A stretch of 64,000 bases of DNA from CALODL01 sp942492115. Its GTDB lineage: Bacteria; Planctomycetota; Phycisphaerae; UBA1845; CAIVHJ01. Shown piece after piece: positions 1 to 8,720 of this stretch; position 1 is the stretch's first letter; each line of letters begins with the position of its first letter. The notes under the pieces were generated by a model, which was not told where the DNA came from, searched no databases, and saw only the letters and a program-made list of their open reading frames with translations. Location of the stretch: assembly GCA_942492115.1 (NCBI GenBank), contig CALODL010000033.1, positions 124,001-188,000 of the forward strand, given 5' to 3'. The position numbers were made by a program, and so were the translations under genes.

Positions 1-671
1 ATGTGACACCAACCGCCCGAACGGCACAGCACACCGGCCCGCTCGATCATACGATCGGTGCCTTCGATGGCTTCGACGGCGATGACATCCTGCTCTTTGA
101 CCGCGACCGATTGGCCGATGTCGAGGCGACCGAGTTCCTTGGCGATACGCCAACCGAATTCGATGTCACGCTCCTGGCTGGCATTGGGTCGCTTGCCGGT
201 CATGACGCCGTCAGGGGCCATGGCTTCCTGGGTAAACCTCACACATTCTTCCACGACAATTCCCCTGTCTGCAAACTGATCGGCGATCGCGGTCAGCATC
301 GTATCCGGTCGCTTGTCCACTGTCCTGAAAAACCACAACCGGAAAGTCGTCCAATCGGGGCAATAGTGCAGGATGCGGCCCAGGCCACTTCTGGTGTACA
401 TATCTGATTTGCGGACCGATCCGGCGAGAATCGCCTCGCGGCAACCGCGGCGTTTGAGAATCCGAATCATCTGCCCGAGTCGCACGAGACTGGTCCAATA
501 GAACTCATCGGCGAGGTCGGCGAGAACGGGGTCGGCCAGGCCGCGCATCCCAACGGCCACGACATGGTGGCCCTGACGTTTGGCACCCTCCGCAACCATG
601 ATAGGGAAGCGACCGCCGCCGCAGATCAGGCCGAATGCATTCTCCGATGTCGGTTGACGATTCAAGAACAT
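1..671 (-). CDS. lpxI: UDP-2,3-diacylglucosamine pyrophosphatase LpxI, 3' end missing
   Basis: LpxI hydrolyses UDP-2,3-diacylglucosamine to lipid X at the inner face of the inner membrane, the fourth step of lipid A synthesis; it is the unrelated alternative to LpxH. The reading frame opens with an ATG 17 bases after the lpxD stop and stays open to the window edge, giving about 223 residues. The N-terminal glycine-rich motif GLICGGGRFPIMVAEGAKR (residues 14-32) followed by a short G-x-H-V-V-A-V-G stretch is the LpxI (DUF1009) signature, and the later stretch MAPDGVMTGKRPN also fits the family. The gene follows lpxD directly and probably shares its promoter. The C-terminal end of the catalytic domain is outside the window. 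Confidence 0.88.
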   Translation of the reverse strand, partial: MFLNRQPTSENAFGLICGGGRFPIMVAEGAKRQGHHVVAVGMRGLADPVLADLADEFYWTSLVRLGQMIRILKRRGCREAILAGSVRKSDMYTRSGLGRILHYCPDWTTFRLWFFRTVDKRPDTMLTAIADQFADRGIVVEECVRFTQEAMAPDGVMTGKRPNASQERDIEFGWRIAKELGRLDIGQSVAVKEQDVIAVEAIEGTDRMIERAGVLCRSGGWCH

Positions 672-688
672 ATGTGAGTCGTTTCGAG

Positions 689-1744
689 TCAGTGCTTGCT
701 TTCGAGTGCCTCTCGAAGTGCCGCCAGCTCGGCCTCCATCGCCTTCAGCCGTTGGCGCATGTCCGGAAGCTTGGCGGTCAAGGACGCCGCTCGACGGGCG
801 TCGCGCGCGGGAATGGCCGGTTGTCCGAGGACATGTTCTCCTGGCGCAATATCGGCAATGACCCCGGCTTTGGCGCCTATGCGAACATCATTGCCAATCG
901 TCAGATGACCGGCGACACCGACTTGTCCGCCGATCTGGACATGTTCACCCACGTGGACAGAACCCGCGACACCCACCTGCGCGACCAACAGGGAGCATGT
1001 TCCGATTTTGGTGCCATGTCCGATGGCGATCAGATTACTGAACTTGCATCCGCGACCGATGACCGTCGAGCCAAGCGTCGCGCGGTCAATCGTGCAGCTC
1101 GCGCCGATTTCTACGTCGTCTTCGATGATGACCGTGCCGGCCTGCGGAATCTTGACCCATTCTCCTGCGACCGGTGCATAGCCGAGACCGTCTTCGCCGA
1201 TGATCGTGCCGGCATGAATACTGACCCGGTCACCCAGGATTGTGTTCTCATAGAGCACGACGGACGGATACAAAACGACGTTGTGGCCAACGCGACAGCC
1301 ACGCCCAACGTATGCGCCCGGGTAAACCACCGCATGGTCGCCGATGACCACGTCGTCCTCAATGACTGCGTGCGGCCCGATGTTGGCATGGGCACCGAGG
1401 GTTGCGGATGGGCTGATCGTGGCCTGGTCGTGTACGCCCCATTGGGGATGTTGCCTGTGTCCATGGATCAACACGATCGCAGCGGTGACCGCCGCGTACG
1501 GGTCCGCAGTCCGCAAAGCAGTCGTCGTATCGGGCGCGGAGGCATCCTCATTGAGGATAACCGCACCCGCCGCCGTCTCGGCAAGGGCCTTCTCGTACTT
1601 ACGGTTGGCCAGGAAACTCACGTCGGCCTGCGTGGCTTCTTCGAGGGTGGCGACAGCGGCAATCCTGCGCGTAGCGTCGCCTTCGACCTCCGTAGGCATG
1701 CCGTGGTTGATGAGATGCTCGCAGATGTCCTGAACCGTGACCAT
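689..1744 (-). CDS. lpxD: UDP-3-O-acylglucosamine N-acyltransferase LpxD
   Basis: Transfers a hydroxyacyl chain from acyl-ACP to the 2-amino group of UDP-3-O-acylglucosamine, the third step of lipid A synthesis. The 351-residue length matches the family. Residues 1-100 form the uridine-binding domain. Residues 108-310 are hexapeptide repeats of the left-handed beta helix (IGPHAV, IGDHAV, IGRGCK, IGNDVR). The catalytic histidine is His243 in the motif IAIGHGTKIG, followed by the QVGVAGS segment expected of the active site. The C-terminus is a short helix (residues 322-350), as in other LpxD trimers. It lies upstream of lpxI in a lipid A operon. Confidence 0.95.
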   Translation of the reverse strand: MVTVQDICEHLINHGMPTEVEGDATRRIAAVATLEEATQADVSFLANRKYEKALAETAAGAVILNEDASAPDTTTALRTADPYAAVTAAIVLIHGHRQHPQWGVHDQATISPSATLGAHANIGPHAVIEDDVVIGDHAVVYPGAYVGRGCRVGHNVVLYPSVVLYENTILGDRVSIHAGTIIGEDGLGYAPVAGEWVKIPQAGTVIIEDDVEIGASCTIDRATLGSTVIGRGCKFSNLIAIGHGTKIGTCSLLVAQVGVAGSVHVGEHVQIGGQVGVAGHLTIGNDVRIGAKAGVIADIAPGEHVLGQPAIPARDARRAASLTAKLPDMRQRLKAMEAELAALREALESKH

Positions 1745-1813
1745 GGTGTGCCCCGCGGGGCCCCTCCGTACATCGTTCGGCCGCGCCGTGGGTTGGACGA
1801 TCGGAAGCGCGTC

Positions 1814-1843
1814 ATTCTAGGTGATCGTCGAAAAGGCAGTCAA
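1814..1843 (-). promoter_or_regulatory. sigma-70 type promoter of lpxD-lpxI
   Basis: Read on the minus strand, TTGACT (1838-1843) is followed after 18 bases by TAGAAT (1814-1819). Transcription would start near 1807, leaving a leader of about 60 bases before the lpxD ATG. It lies in the 188-base gap that separates lpxD from the zinc-ribbon gene, so lpxD need not depend on the upstream operon. Confidence 0.6.
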
Positions 1844-1932
1844 ACGACCACCGCGAATGGTCTCGGTTGGTGGCTGTGAGTTTCTGTCTGGCCCGGCCCT
1901 TCAGCCACCACCGAGTCGACCGCTGGCGGCAC

Positions 1933-2448
1933 TCATTCAGCTCCGGCCGTGCCGGAGGGGAGTCTGCGACGGGCATCGAGAAGAACCGTACGGAGGAACG
2001 GACGCGGATTGTCGAGGGCCCGAGATCGTCGCTCAGGATCGAAGAAGGCGTCATCGGGCGGCAGGTCGTTGTCTTCGTGATAGAACTTGAGGGCTTCGTC
2101 GAGGCACATCGCCGCCTGCAGCTTGCGCGCCCGATCGGCCGCCGGAGTTTTCTGCGGACTGGTCATGAAGCCGTGGGCCAGCGTCAACCATTGGGCCACA
2201 TCTACCAGCTCCGAACAGGAGGCGTCGGGGTCGATCCGGAAGCGAATGGCACAGGTCGCTTTGCAGGCATGACAGCGTGCAGTGAGGTCGATGACCACAT
2301 CGATGTGGCGTGAGACCTCAGCGCGAGCGTGTTCTTCGAGGCGGCCGGCGCCACAGGTCGGACAGGGCATGAGCATGAGATAGAAGCCCGCTTCGGCCGT
2401 CGAGTGAGCGCGCAAGGGATGGTCAGCATGCAGCGGCGCGGCGTTCAC
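1933..2448 (-). CDS. zinc-ribbon protein of unknown function
   Basis: 171 residues. The visible feature is a four-cysteine zinc ribbon near residues 29-65 (CPTCGAGRLEEH, then CHACKATC about 25 residues later). After it comes a mixed charged region ending in PRPFLRTVLLDARRRLPSG. There is no signal peptide or membrane segment, so it is probably cytoplasmic. The start is a GTG whose GTGA overlaps the stop of the upstream lipoprotein gene by four bases, a strong sign of translational coupling; a later in-frame ATG (MLMPCPTCG) is the alternative. I do not recognise the family. Confidence 0.75.
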   Translation of the reverse strand: MNAAPLHADHPLRAHSTAEAGFYLMLMPCPTCGAGRLEEHARAEVSRHIDVVIDLTARCHACKATCAIRFRIDPDASCSELVDVAQWLTLAHGFMTSPQKTPAADRARKLQAAMCLDEALKFYHEDNDLPPDDAFFDPERRSRALDNPRPFLRTVLLDARRRLPSGTAGAE

Positions 2449-3341
2449 TTGTCCCCGTCTTCACCTTCGTCTGCCGCCCCGTCATCCGCTCCCGAATCTT
2501 CATCTGAAGGATCAGCCGAAGGCATGTTCTGGCCCATCTGGGAGATTTGACCGATGACGGGTGCCAGGGCCGTCATCGCCTTGACCTGCAGCGTACCGTA
2601 ATCTTTGATCGTTCCGGCGTCGACTTCGGCCTGAATGCTCTCGAGGGTCGTCGTGACGCTGGGGGCGACGCTCTCGGCCATCGATACGATTGTGTCGATC
2701 TGCTCGGCAGCCGGGAACTGAGGAATGGCGATGTACCATTCGCCTTCGATCAAGGTGAAGGGTAGCTTGAGGGCGGCGCCCTGTGCGGCCTCCAGGACAA
2801 TGGTCATGACAGCGTTTTCACCGTCGACCGGATCTATCCTGGCAAGATCAACGGCCTCCTTGACCATCGCGAGTTGTGCGGCTGGATCCATGCTGGGCGT
2901 GCCGGGCATCGCCGATGGCGGGGGGCCGAGTTTTTCGGTGACGGTCTCGTTCAGCGCCGTGATCTTGTCCATGAGAGGCGTGACCAGCGGAACGAACTTC
3001 TGGAGCTGCTCTTCCTGGTCGGGCACGAAGTAAGAAGGGATATCCTCCCACGCATTCTCTTCCATCGCTTCGATCATTTCACCGGGGATTCCTTTGATCG
3101 TCTCGGCATCCTCGTCGGAGAACTTACGTGGCGGTCTGAGGTCGGAGAGATCGGGGTCGGGCCCGACCCTGACCTTGGTGAGATCGGCGTTGTACGTCAG
3201 GCGCAATCCGCTCGCAGGAAGCGGCTGGCGGGCGTTGTCGGAAACGTCGACGTCGTGGAGGTAAACCGCCTCCTTGTCCTGTTTGCAGCCCGCGAGGAAC
3301 ACTGCGATACCCACAGCTGCCAGACACGTCGATCGGATCAT
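2445..3341 (-). CDS. predicted lipoprotein of unknown function
   Basis: 298 residues with a short signal sequence and a clear lipobox (VFLAGC, lipidated Cys19), so it is an envelope lipoprotein. The mature part is acidic and helical. It contains an alternating segment around residues 155-215 (DPVDGENAVMTIVLEAAQG then LPFTLIEGEWYIAIPQF) that reads like a small beta domain carrying a 'value is computed from the model' pattern seen in NTF2-like folds; this is only an impression. The tail (residues 278-298) is Asp/Glu/Gly-rich. It has its own promoter just upstream and is translationally coupled to the zinc-ribbon gene. Confidence 0.75.
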   Translation of the reverse strand: MIRSTCLAAVGIAVFLAGCKQDKEAVYLHDVDVSDNARQPLPASGLRLTYNADLTKVRVGPDPDLSDLRPPRKFSDEDAETIKGIPGEMIEAMEENAWEDIPSYFVPDQEEQLQKFVPLVTPLMDKITALNETVTEKLGPPPSAMPGTPSMDPAAQLAMVKEAVDLARIDPVDGENAVMTIVLEAAQGAALKLPFTLIEGEWYIAIPQFPAAEQIDTIVSMAESVAPSVTTTLESIQAEVDAGTIKDYGTLQVKAMTALAPVIGQISQMGQNMPSADPSDEDSGADDGAADEGEDGDK

Positions 3342-3373
3342 GTGAGAATCTCCAGAAAAGTAACGCCGCCATC

Positions 3374-3402
3374 AGGTTATGTGATTGGTGTGGCGGCGTC
3401 AA
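3374..3402 (-). promoter_or_regulatory. promoter of the lipoprotein operon inside an inverted repeat
   Basis: On the minus strand TTGACG (3397-3402) and TAACCT (3374-3379) are separated by 17 bases. The promoter overlaps a perfect 9-base inverted repeat, ACGCCGCCA at 3363-3371 and TGGCGGCGT at 3391-3399, whose distal arm covers the -35 box. The repeat could be an operator, or a weak stem-loop ending the uracil-DNA glycosylase transcript (there is only a short T run after it). Confidence 0.5.
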
Positions 3403-3421
3403 GGCCCATCTCTTCGGGTGT

Positions 3422-4084
3422 TCAGGCTTGGGCCAGATCCACCACCCTACGAAGGATTGCGTCGAACATCTCGGGCGTCAAGCGGCCCGTCTGGGTGTTC
3501 TGCCGGCTGACGTGGTAGGAGCAGACCACCCGCCCGGCAGGCCAGTCGAATTCGACACCGTGACCGAAGCCGGCTCCGCGGATGGTCCACACGCGCCGCA
3601 GTTCGTCGAAGGCGATGCGGCCCAAACAGAGAAACACACGGGCGTTGCGCAGCAACGTCAGTTCGCGGGCAAGATGGGCACTGCACGCCACCCGTTCCTC
3701 GGACGTCGGCTTGTTGTCGGGCGGGGCGCAGCGGACCGCCGCCGTGATGTAACAATTATTGAGTTTTAATCCGTCATTGCGGCCAGTCGACTGTGGTTGG
3801 GATGCCAGACCGGCTCGAAACAGGGCGGGGTAGAGGAAATCGCCCGAAGCGTCGCCGGTGAACACCCGTCCAGTTCGGTTGGCCCCATGGGCCCCCGGAG
3901 CCAGGCCAACGATGACGATGCGGGCTCGAGCCGGGCCGAAACCCGGCACGGGACGCCCCCAGTACGTCTGGTCGATGTAGGCCCGCCGCCGTGTTCTGGC
4001 CACCGTGGCGCAATGTTGGACCAACCGCGGGCACTTGCGGCAATCGATGATCTCGCGGCTGAGGTCCTTGAGTGTACGGGCCAT
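3422..4084 (-). CDS. family 5 (UDGb) uracil-DNA glycosylase
   Basis: Excises uracil and other deaminated bases from DNA to start base-excision repair. With the ATG at 4084 the protein has 220 residues. The motif GLAPGAHGANRTGRVFTGD (residues 60-78) is characteristic of family 5 enzymes, where the usual catalytic Asp/Asn of motif A is replaced by Ala-His. Cys15, Cys18, Cys119 and Cys134 are spaced as the four ligands of the 4Fe-4S cluster of family 4/5 enzymes. The leucine-loop-like motif lies near the end (YHVSRQNTQTGRLT). A TTG nine bases further upstream is an alternative start. The gene stands alone, divergent from the AGCS symporter. Confidence 0.9.
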   Translation of the reverse strand: MARTLKDLSREIIDCRKCPRLVQHCATVARTRRRAYIDQTYWGRPVPGFGPARARIVIVGLAPGAHGANRTGRVFTGDASGDFLYPALFRAGLASQPQSTGRNDGLKLNNCYITAAVRCAPPDNKPTSEERVACSAHLARELTLLRNARVFLCLGRIAFDELRRVWTIRGAGFGHGVEFDWPAGRVVCSYHVSRQNTQTGRLTPEMFDAILRRVVDLAQA

Positions 4085-4238
4085 GGGGCTCAACGTTCAG
4101 CGCGTGCGACGTTGCTTGATTTAACGGCGGTGGGCCAGTACGCTCAGCCCCCAATTCGAACCGGTCGCAAAATGCTGCATCCGACGACGGCAGCTCAACT
4201 TCGGTTCACCCGTCGATACACCAGATCAAGGTCAGACC

Positions 4239-6014
4239 ATGCACATAGACATTGCGGACCTCATGTCGAAGTTCTCCGGGTTGGTGTGGAGCACGCCGGT
4301 CGCGATCCTGCTGGCCGGTGCCGGTTTGCTGTTCACCTTCATGACCATGGGGATCCAGTTCAAGGCGTTGACTCACGGCTTTGCCGTGATCCGTGGTAAG
4401 TATGACAACCCTGAGGACGAGGGCAACATCTCCCACTTCCAGGCGTTGTGTGCGGCCCTGTCGGCTACGATCGGTCTGGGAAACATCTCGGGCGTGGCCG
4501 TGGCGATTACCGCAGGGGGCCCCGGGGCCGTCTTCTGGATGTGGATCGTCGGTTTCCTCGGGATGGCTACCAAATTCACCACCTGCTCGCTGGCGACCAT
4601 GTATCGCAAGCAGGACAAGTTCGGTGAGTATCGTGGTGGTCCGATGTACTACATCGAAATGGGTCTCGGCGGCAACGCGACGACCGGAGGCATGAAGGCC
4701 CTCGCCAAGGTTCTGGCCGTGCTGTTTGCGATCCTCGGCATGTGCGCCAGCGTCGGTGCGGGAAACATGTTTCAGGCCAACCAGACAGCGCAAATCGTCG
4801 TCACCTTCTTTCAGAACCTCAACCCGGAAGGCCTTTCACGCGCCAGCCAATTGGGTATCCAGATGACCGTGGGCGGGTTGATGTGCTTCTTCGCCGCGCT
4901 GGTCATGCTCGGCGGCATCAAGCGCATCGGAGCCGTGGCGTCGAAGCTGGTTCCGACGATGTGCGTCGTTTACATCGGCGGGGCCCTGTACGTCATCCTG
5001 GCCAACATCGAAATGGTGCCCGAGATGATCGCCCACATCTTCAAATCTGCATTCAGCGTGCAGGCCGGTGGCGGGGCGTTCATCGGTGTGGCCGTGGCCC
5101 AGGCCGTGCAGCAGGGCGTCAAGCGGGCATGTTTCTCCAACGAGGCCGGCCTCGGATCGGCCCCGATCGCTCACGCCACGGCCAAGACCAACGAACCGAT
5201 CCGTGAGGGCGTGGTTGCCGCGGTTGGTCCGTTCGTCGACACCATTGTCATCTGTACGATGACCGCCCTGGTCATCCTGATCACCGGCACACTGAACCGT
5301 GACGCGGTTGGCCGTGTCGTCGGCGTGACGCCGGCGGTGGCGGCAGACGCAGGGACGCCGGCCGCGGTCGGTGGTGTCGAGGTGCAGTTGAACCTCACCG
5401 ATGCAGAGGCCGCCAAAATCGGTGAAACACTTTTTGTCCACGTGCCCAATCCTGACCGCGCCGGCGCCGACAAGATGCAGCTGCACGTGACCGCCGTGGG
5501 CGAAGGCGGGCTGGTCACCGCCCACATCGACGGTGATTCGGTGCAGCACCACGCGGATGATCCGGGCCACCTGGCCAGCGGCAAGGACGTGTTCCTGCAC
5601 CGCGAAGGCGTCCAGCTGACCGCCTACGCTTTCGACCGTCAGATCAGCGGCTTCGGGACCTATTTTCTGCCGATCGGGGCGTTTTTCTTCGCCTTCTCGA
5701 CGATCATCAGCTGGGGCTTCTACGGCGAGACGTGCACCGAGTATCTGTTTGGTGAAGGGGCGGTGAAGCCGTACAAGTTCATCTTCGTCGGCATGATCCT
5801 GCTGGGCACCTACTCGATGAACCTCGGGCCGGTGCTCGACTGGTCCGACGCCATGCTGGGGCTCATGCTCGTGCCGAACATGATCGGTACGCTGATGCTC
5901 GCTCCGGTGGTCATGAAGGCCACGCGTGAGTACTTCACGCGGTTGAAGAACGGTGAATTCGACGACGAAGTCCGCCGTGCGGCAGAAGCCCGCCAACGCA
6001 GCAAGGGCGCATGA
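4239..6014 (+). CDS. alanine/sodium (AGCS) family amino-acid symporter with an insert
   Basis: Inner-membrane sodium-coupled transporter of alanine, glycine or a related amino acid. Family hallmarks are visible: GNISHFQALCAALSATIGLGNI near residue 65, GGPGAVFWMW, the FSNEAGLGSAPIAHA motif near residue 295, and a final FAFSTIISWGFYGE near residue 485. The 591 residues exceed the usual 440-540. The excess is a hydrophilic insert at about residues 352-455, between the segment ending ALVILITG and the segment beginning GVQLTAYAF. From topology it is probably periplasmic. The stop is three bases before the next symporter gene, so the two are likely co-transcribed. Confidence 0.92.
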   Translation: MHIDIADLMSKFSGLVWSTPVAILLAGAGLLFTFMTMGIQFKALTHGFAVIRGKYDNPEDEGNISHFQALCAALSATIGLGNISGVAVAITAGGPGAVFWMWIVGFLGMATKFTTCSLATMYRKQDKFGEYRGGPMYYIEMGLGGNATTGGMKALAKVLAVLFAILGMCASVGAGNMFQANQTAQIVVTFFQNLNPEGLSRASQLGIQMTVGGLMCFFAALVMLGGIKRIGAVASKLVPTMCVVYIGGALYVILANIEMVPEMIAHIFKSAFSVQAGGGAFIGVAVAQAVQQGVKRACFSNEAGLGSAPIAHATAKTNEPIREGVVAAVGPFVDTIVICTMTALVILITGTLNRDAVGRVVGVTPAVAADAGTPAAVGGVEVQLNLTDAEAAKIGETLFVHVPNPDRAGADKMQLHVTAVGEGGLVTAHIDGDSVQHHADDPGHLASGKDVFLHREGVQLTAYAFDRQISGFGTYFLPIGAFFFAFSTIISWGFYGETCTEYLFGEGAVKPYKFIFVGMILLGTYSMNLGPVLDWSDAMLGLMLVPNMIGTLMLAPVVMKATREYFTRLKNGEFDDEVRRAAEARQRSKGA

Positions 6015-6017
6015 CCC

Positions 6018-7847
6018 ATGAGTGATCAGCCTCTCGATCTGCAACCACGCGAGAATTGGGGATCCAAGCTCGGCGTCGTCGCGGCAGTTGCCGGTTCGGC
6101 AGTCGGGCTCGGGAACTTCCTGCGCTTCCCCGGGACCGCGGTGAACAACGGTGGCGGAGCCTTCATGGTCCCGTACATCATCAGCTTCCTGCTGCTCGGC
6201 ATTCCGATCGCCTGGTGCGAGTGGACGCTCGGGCGCATGGGGGGGCGTTATCGACAGAACAGTGGTCCGGGTGTGATGTACGCCGTATCACGGAATCTGC
6301 TGGGCAAGGGCGTCGGTACGCTGACGCTGGTCATTCCCGTAGTCGTATACATGTACTACGTGCTGCTCGAGGCGCTGTGCCTGCGCTACTGCTTCCAATT
6401 CCTGTCCGGTGGCTTCGCCGACCTGTTCTCTTCTGCAGTCGAGAATGCCGAGGCCGGGCATGAAACGGCCGGTATCGTCGGAGCGGCGACCAACTTCGCG
6501 GTCGAGACGTTCGGTATCGGCGCCAACGGCGCCATGTTCGGCTCTGCGATGCTGTGGCTCGTGCTGCTGTGCTATGGTGTGAACTTCTTGATTGTCTATC
6601 GCGGCATTACCCGCGGTATCGAAAGATTCTGCACGATCGCCATGCCGGCGCTGATCATCTGTGCCCTCATCGTGCTGGTGCGGGTCCTGACTCTCGACAA
6701 CGTCGTCGATGGACGCGACATCAACAGCGGTCTCGGATTCATGTGGAATCCTGACTGGGGCGCCCTGCGGAATCCGGAAGTCTGGTTGCGCGCGGCGGGG
6801 CAGATCTTCTTCAGTCTCAGTGTCGGCTTCGGGCTGATCCTGTGCTATTCGAGCTATTTGCGCAGCGATGACGATGTCGTGCTGACCTCGCTCAGTTCGT
6901 CGAGTACCAACGAGTTTTGCGAGGTCGTGCTGGGCGGCATGATCATCGTTCCGGCAGCCTTTCTGTTCCTGGGACCGGGCAACACGCCGGACAGCACCTT
7001 TGCCCTGGGGTTCTTCACCGTACCGGCCATTATGCACTTCATGCCCGGTGGACAGTTTTTCGGCGCCCTGTGGTTCGGCCTCCTGTTCGTCGCCGCGGTG
7101 ACCTCGTCCATCAGTATGCTGCAGCCGGCGATCGCTTTTCTCGAGGACGGCTTTGGCCTTCGCCGGCGCTCCAGCGTCGCGTTGCTCGGCGTCATCACGG
7201 GCCTCGGGGCGCTGCCGATCATGTACTTCAGTGCGGGTGTGACCGCCCTGGATTTCACCGATTTCTGGTGTGAGTTCATGATGATTCTCGCGGGCCTGGG
7301 ACAGGTGATTATCTTTGGCTGGGTCATCGGTGCACGCCGGGGTTTGAACGAAACGAATCGCGGCGCCGACTTCGAGCTTCCACCGTTCATGGCCGTGATC
7401 ATCCGGTATGTCACGCCGACGTTTCTGATTGTCGTCCTCGGGCTGTGGTTGACATACAACGCGCCTGACCGACTGCGGGCGATGAGCCCAACGCTGATGG
7501 GTGGAGATGCAGCCCGTGCGGTGTACGTGGCGGAGATTCAGCAACATCCCGACTACGCCGCCCTCGAGGGCACCGACCTCGACGCCGCGGTCACCACCCT
7601 GTTGGGGGCCGACGCCGCGCCGACGACGGCGGATGGGTTGCCTCCCTGGCTGAGCGCTCAAGCGGATGCCGCCGCGACAGCCCGCAGCGGCGCGGAGGCC
7701 ACGGCGCGCGTCGCCCGAGGGGTCTTCGTGTGCGTAGCACTGTTCTGGGTGGCCGTCTTTGTCGTGGGCGACCTGGCGTGCCGTGGACGCATCAAACGGG
7801 TTCTGGATCAGGTGACCGGAGAGTCCGGTCGGGAGGGCCTCGCATGA
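6018..7847 (+). CDS. neurotransmitter:sodium symporter (NSS) family transporter
   Basis: Sodium-dependent amino-acid transporter of the LeuT fold in the inner membrane. The first segment contains the diagnostic GSAVGLGNFLRFP (residues 29-41), followed by NNGGGAFMVPYI, which holds the unwound helix 1 and sodium ligands. About 12 membrane segments can be traced. A long hydrophilic loop (about residues 480-565, Ala/Asp-rich) separates the last two segments. The substrate cannot be read from sequence. It follows the AGCS gene by three bases, and its stop overlaps the start of a MetS-like subunit. Confidence 0.93.
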   Translation: MSDQPLDLQPRENWGSKLGVVAAVAGSAVGLGNFLRFPGTAVNNGGGAFMVPYIISFLLLGIPIAWCEWTLGRMGGRYRQNSGPGVMYAVSRNLLGKGVGTLTLVIPVVVYMYYVLLEALCLRYCFQFLSGGFADLFSSAVENAEAGHETAGIVGAATNFAVETFGIGANGAMFGSAMLWLVLLCYGVNFLIVYRGITRGIERFCTIAMPALIICALIVLVRVLTLDNVVDGRDINSGLGFMWNPDWGALRNPEVWLRAAGQIFFSLSVGFGLILCYSSYLRSDDDVVLTSLSSSSTNEFCEVVLGGMIIVPAAFLFLGPGNTPDSTFALGFFTVPAIMHFMPGGQFFGALWFGLLFVAAVTSSISMLQPAIAFLEDGFGLRRRSSVALLGVITGLGALPIMYFSAGVTALDFTDFWCEFMMILAGLGQVIIFGWVIGARRGLNETNRGADFELPPFMAVIIRYVTPTFLIVVLGLWLTYNAPDRLRAMSPTLMGGDAARAVYVAEIQQHPDYAALEGTDLDAAVTTLLGADAAPTTADGLPPWLSAQADAAATARSGAEATARVARGVFVCVALFWVAVFVVGDLACRGRIKRVLDQVTGESGREGLA

Positions 7848-8029
7848 TGAACGGCATCCTTGCCCAAACGGGCGCTCCACAGCTGTCGAGCGCCGGAATG
7901 GTCATGATGGTCGGCTGCTTGTCGATGGTCTGCGGGTTGTGCACGTTCTGCCTGTGGCGGATGCTGCGAGAGGCGCGACCGGGGGATCACCACCATGTGC
8001 CGCTGGACCTGCGCACGGACGACGACTGA
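7844..8029 (+). CDS. MetS-like small membrane subunit of the NSS transporter
   Basis: 61-residue protein whose ATG overlaps the NSS stop (ATGA), so it is translationally coupled. Residues 17-40 form one membrane segment (MVMMVGCLSMVCGLCTFCLWRML), followed by a short polar tail rich in His and Asp. Its size, single segment and position directly after an NSS gene match MetS-type small subunits, which in the MetP/MetS methionine-alanine transporter are needed for activity. The sequence itself is too short to prove homology, so the assignment rests mainly on context. Confidence 0.65.
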   Translation: MMNGILAQTGAPQLSSAGMVMMVGCLSMVCGLCTFCLWRMLREARPGDHHHVPLDLRTDDD

Positions 8030-8222
8030 ACCACACGGGCTGTGGCCGCGGGCCTCCAATTCCTGCGCCCCGGGCAGCACCTCGAGCGGGGGCGGTCATC
8101 CGCTCGGTGGTGGCGGAAGCGGGCGTCTGACCTTAATGCGTTGGGTTGCATGACGGTACCCAAAAAGAGTCCAGGCCGGTCCCCAGGTTTGAACACACCG
8201 GCGCCGAAGCGGCCGGGGCCGG

Positions 8223-8251
8223 TTGCCTTGAGTGACGTAAGTCGTTAAAAT
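8223..8251 (+). promoter_or_regulatory. promoter of rpsL-bioY-rpsG
   Basis: TTGCCT (8223-8228), 17-base spacer, TAAAAT (8246-8251). Transcription would start near 8258, giving a leader of about 50 bases with a good ribosome site (AGAGGAAG) before the rpsL ATG at 8308. Confidence 0.6.
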
Positions 8252-8307
8252 CCCGAATTCTTTGTGGGCCGTCCGGCCTGCAGTTTGAGTTGTAAAGAGG
8301 AAGTTTT

Positions 8308-8697
8308 ATGCCGACTATCAATCAGTTGGTGCGCAAGGGCCGCAAGGACGTTATCAAGAAGAGTAAGGTCCGCGACATCCAGGCGTGTCCGCAGAAGCGC
8401 GGCGTGTGTTTGCTGGTCAAGACCCAGACACCCAAGAAGCCGAACTCCGCTCTGCGAAAAGTCACCCGTGTTCGCTTGACCAATGGTCGTGAAGTGACCG
8501 CCTACATCGGCGGCATCGACCATAATCTTCAGGAGCACTCCATCGTTCTGGTCCGTGGCGGTCGTGTGAAGGATCTTCCGGGCGTGCGGTACCACGTCGT
8601 TCGCGGTTCGCTGGATTGTGCCGGCGTCGAGAGCGACAAGGAAAACCAGCCGCGCAACAAGGGACGGTCCAAGTACGGCGTCAAACGGCGCAAGTAA
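8308..8697 (+). CDS. rpsL: 30S ribosomal protein S12
   Basis: Decoding-centre protein of the small subunit. 129 residues, with the streptomycin-region motifs TPKKPNSALRKVTRV (about residues 41-55) and GGRVKDLPGVRYHVVRG (about 84-100) intact; the Lys43 and Lys88 equivalents are wild-type. It heads a shortened str cluster: the usual rpsL-rpsG-fusA-tuf order is interrupted by bioY, and fusA and tuf are not present downstream. Confidence 0.98.
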   Translation: MPTINQLVRKGRKDVIKKSKVRDIQACPQKRGVCLLVKTQTPKKPNSALRKVTRVRLTNGREVTAYIGGIDHNLQEHSIVLVRGGRVKDLPGVRYHVVRGSLDCAGVESDKENQPRNKGRSKYGVKRRK

Positions 8698-8720
8698 TTG
8701 TACAGCGAGGTTCATGGCCC

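Noticed and set aside
635..1879. A 414-codon open frame opposite lpxD
   Set aside because: It lies wholly within lpxD on the other strand; its residues are Arg/Asp-rich without any family pattern. High-GC codon bias keeps antisense frames open.
4141..4165. A T-arm-like sequence (GGTTCGAATT on the minus strand) suggesting a tRNA
   Set aside because: The flanking bases do not make a 5-pair T stem and there is no acceptor or anticodon arm.
6288..7880. A 530-codon open frame antisense to the NSS transporter
   Set aside because: Same explanation as the other antisense frames; the sense strand has a clear NSS protein.
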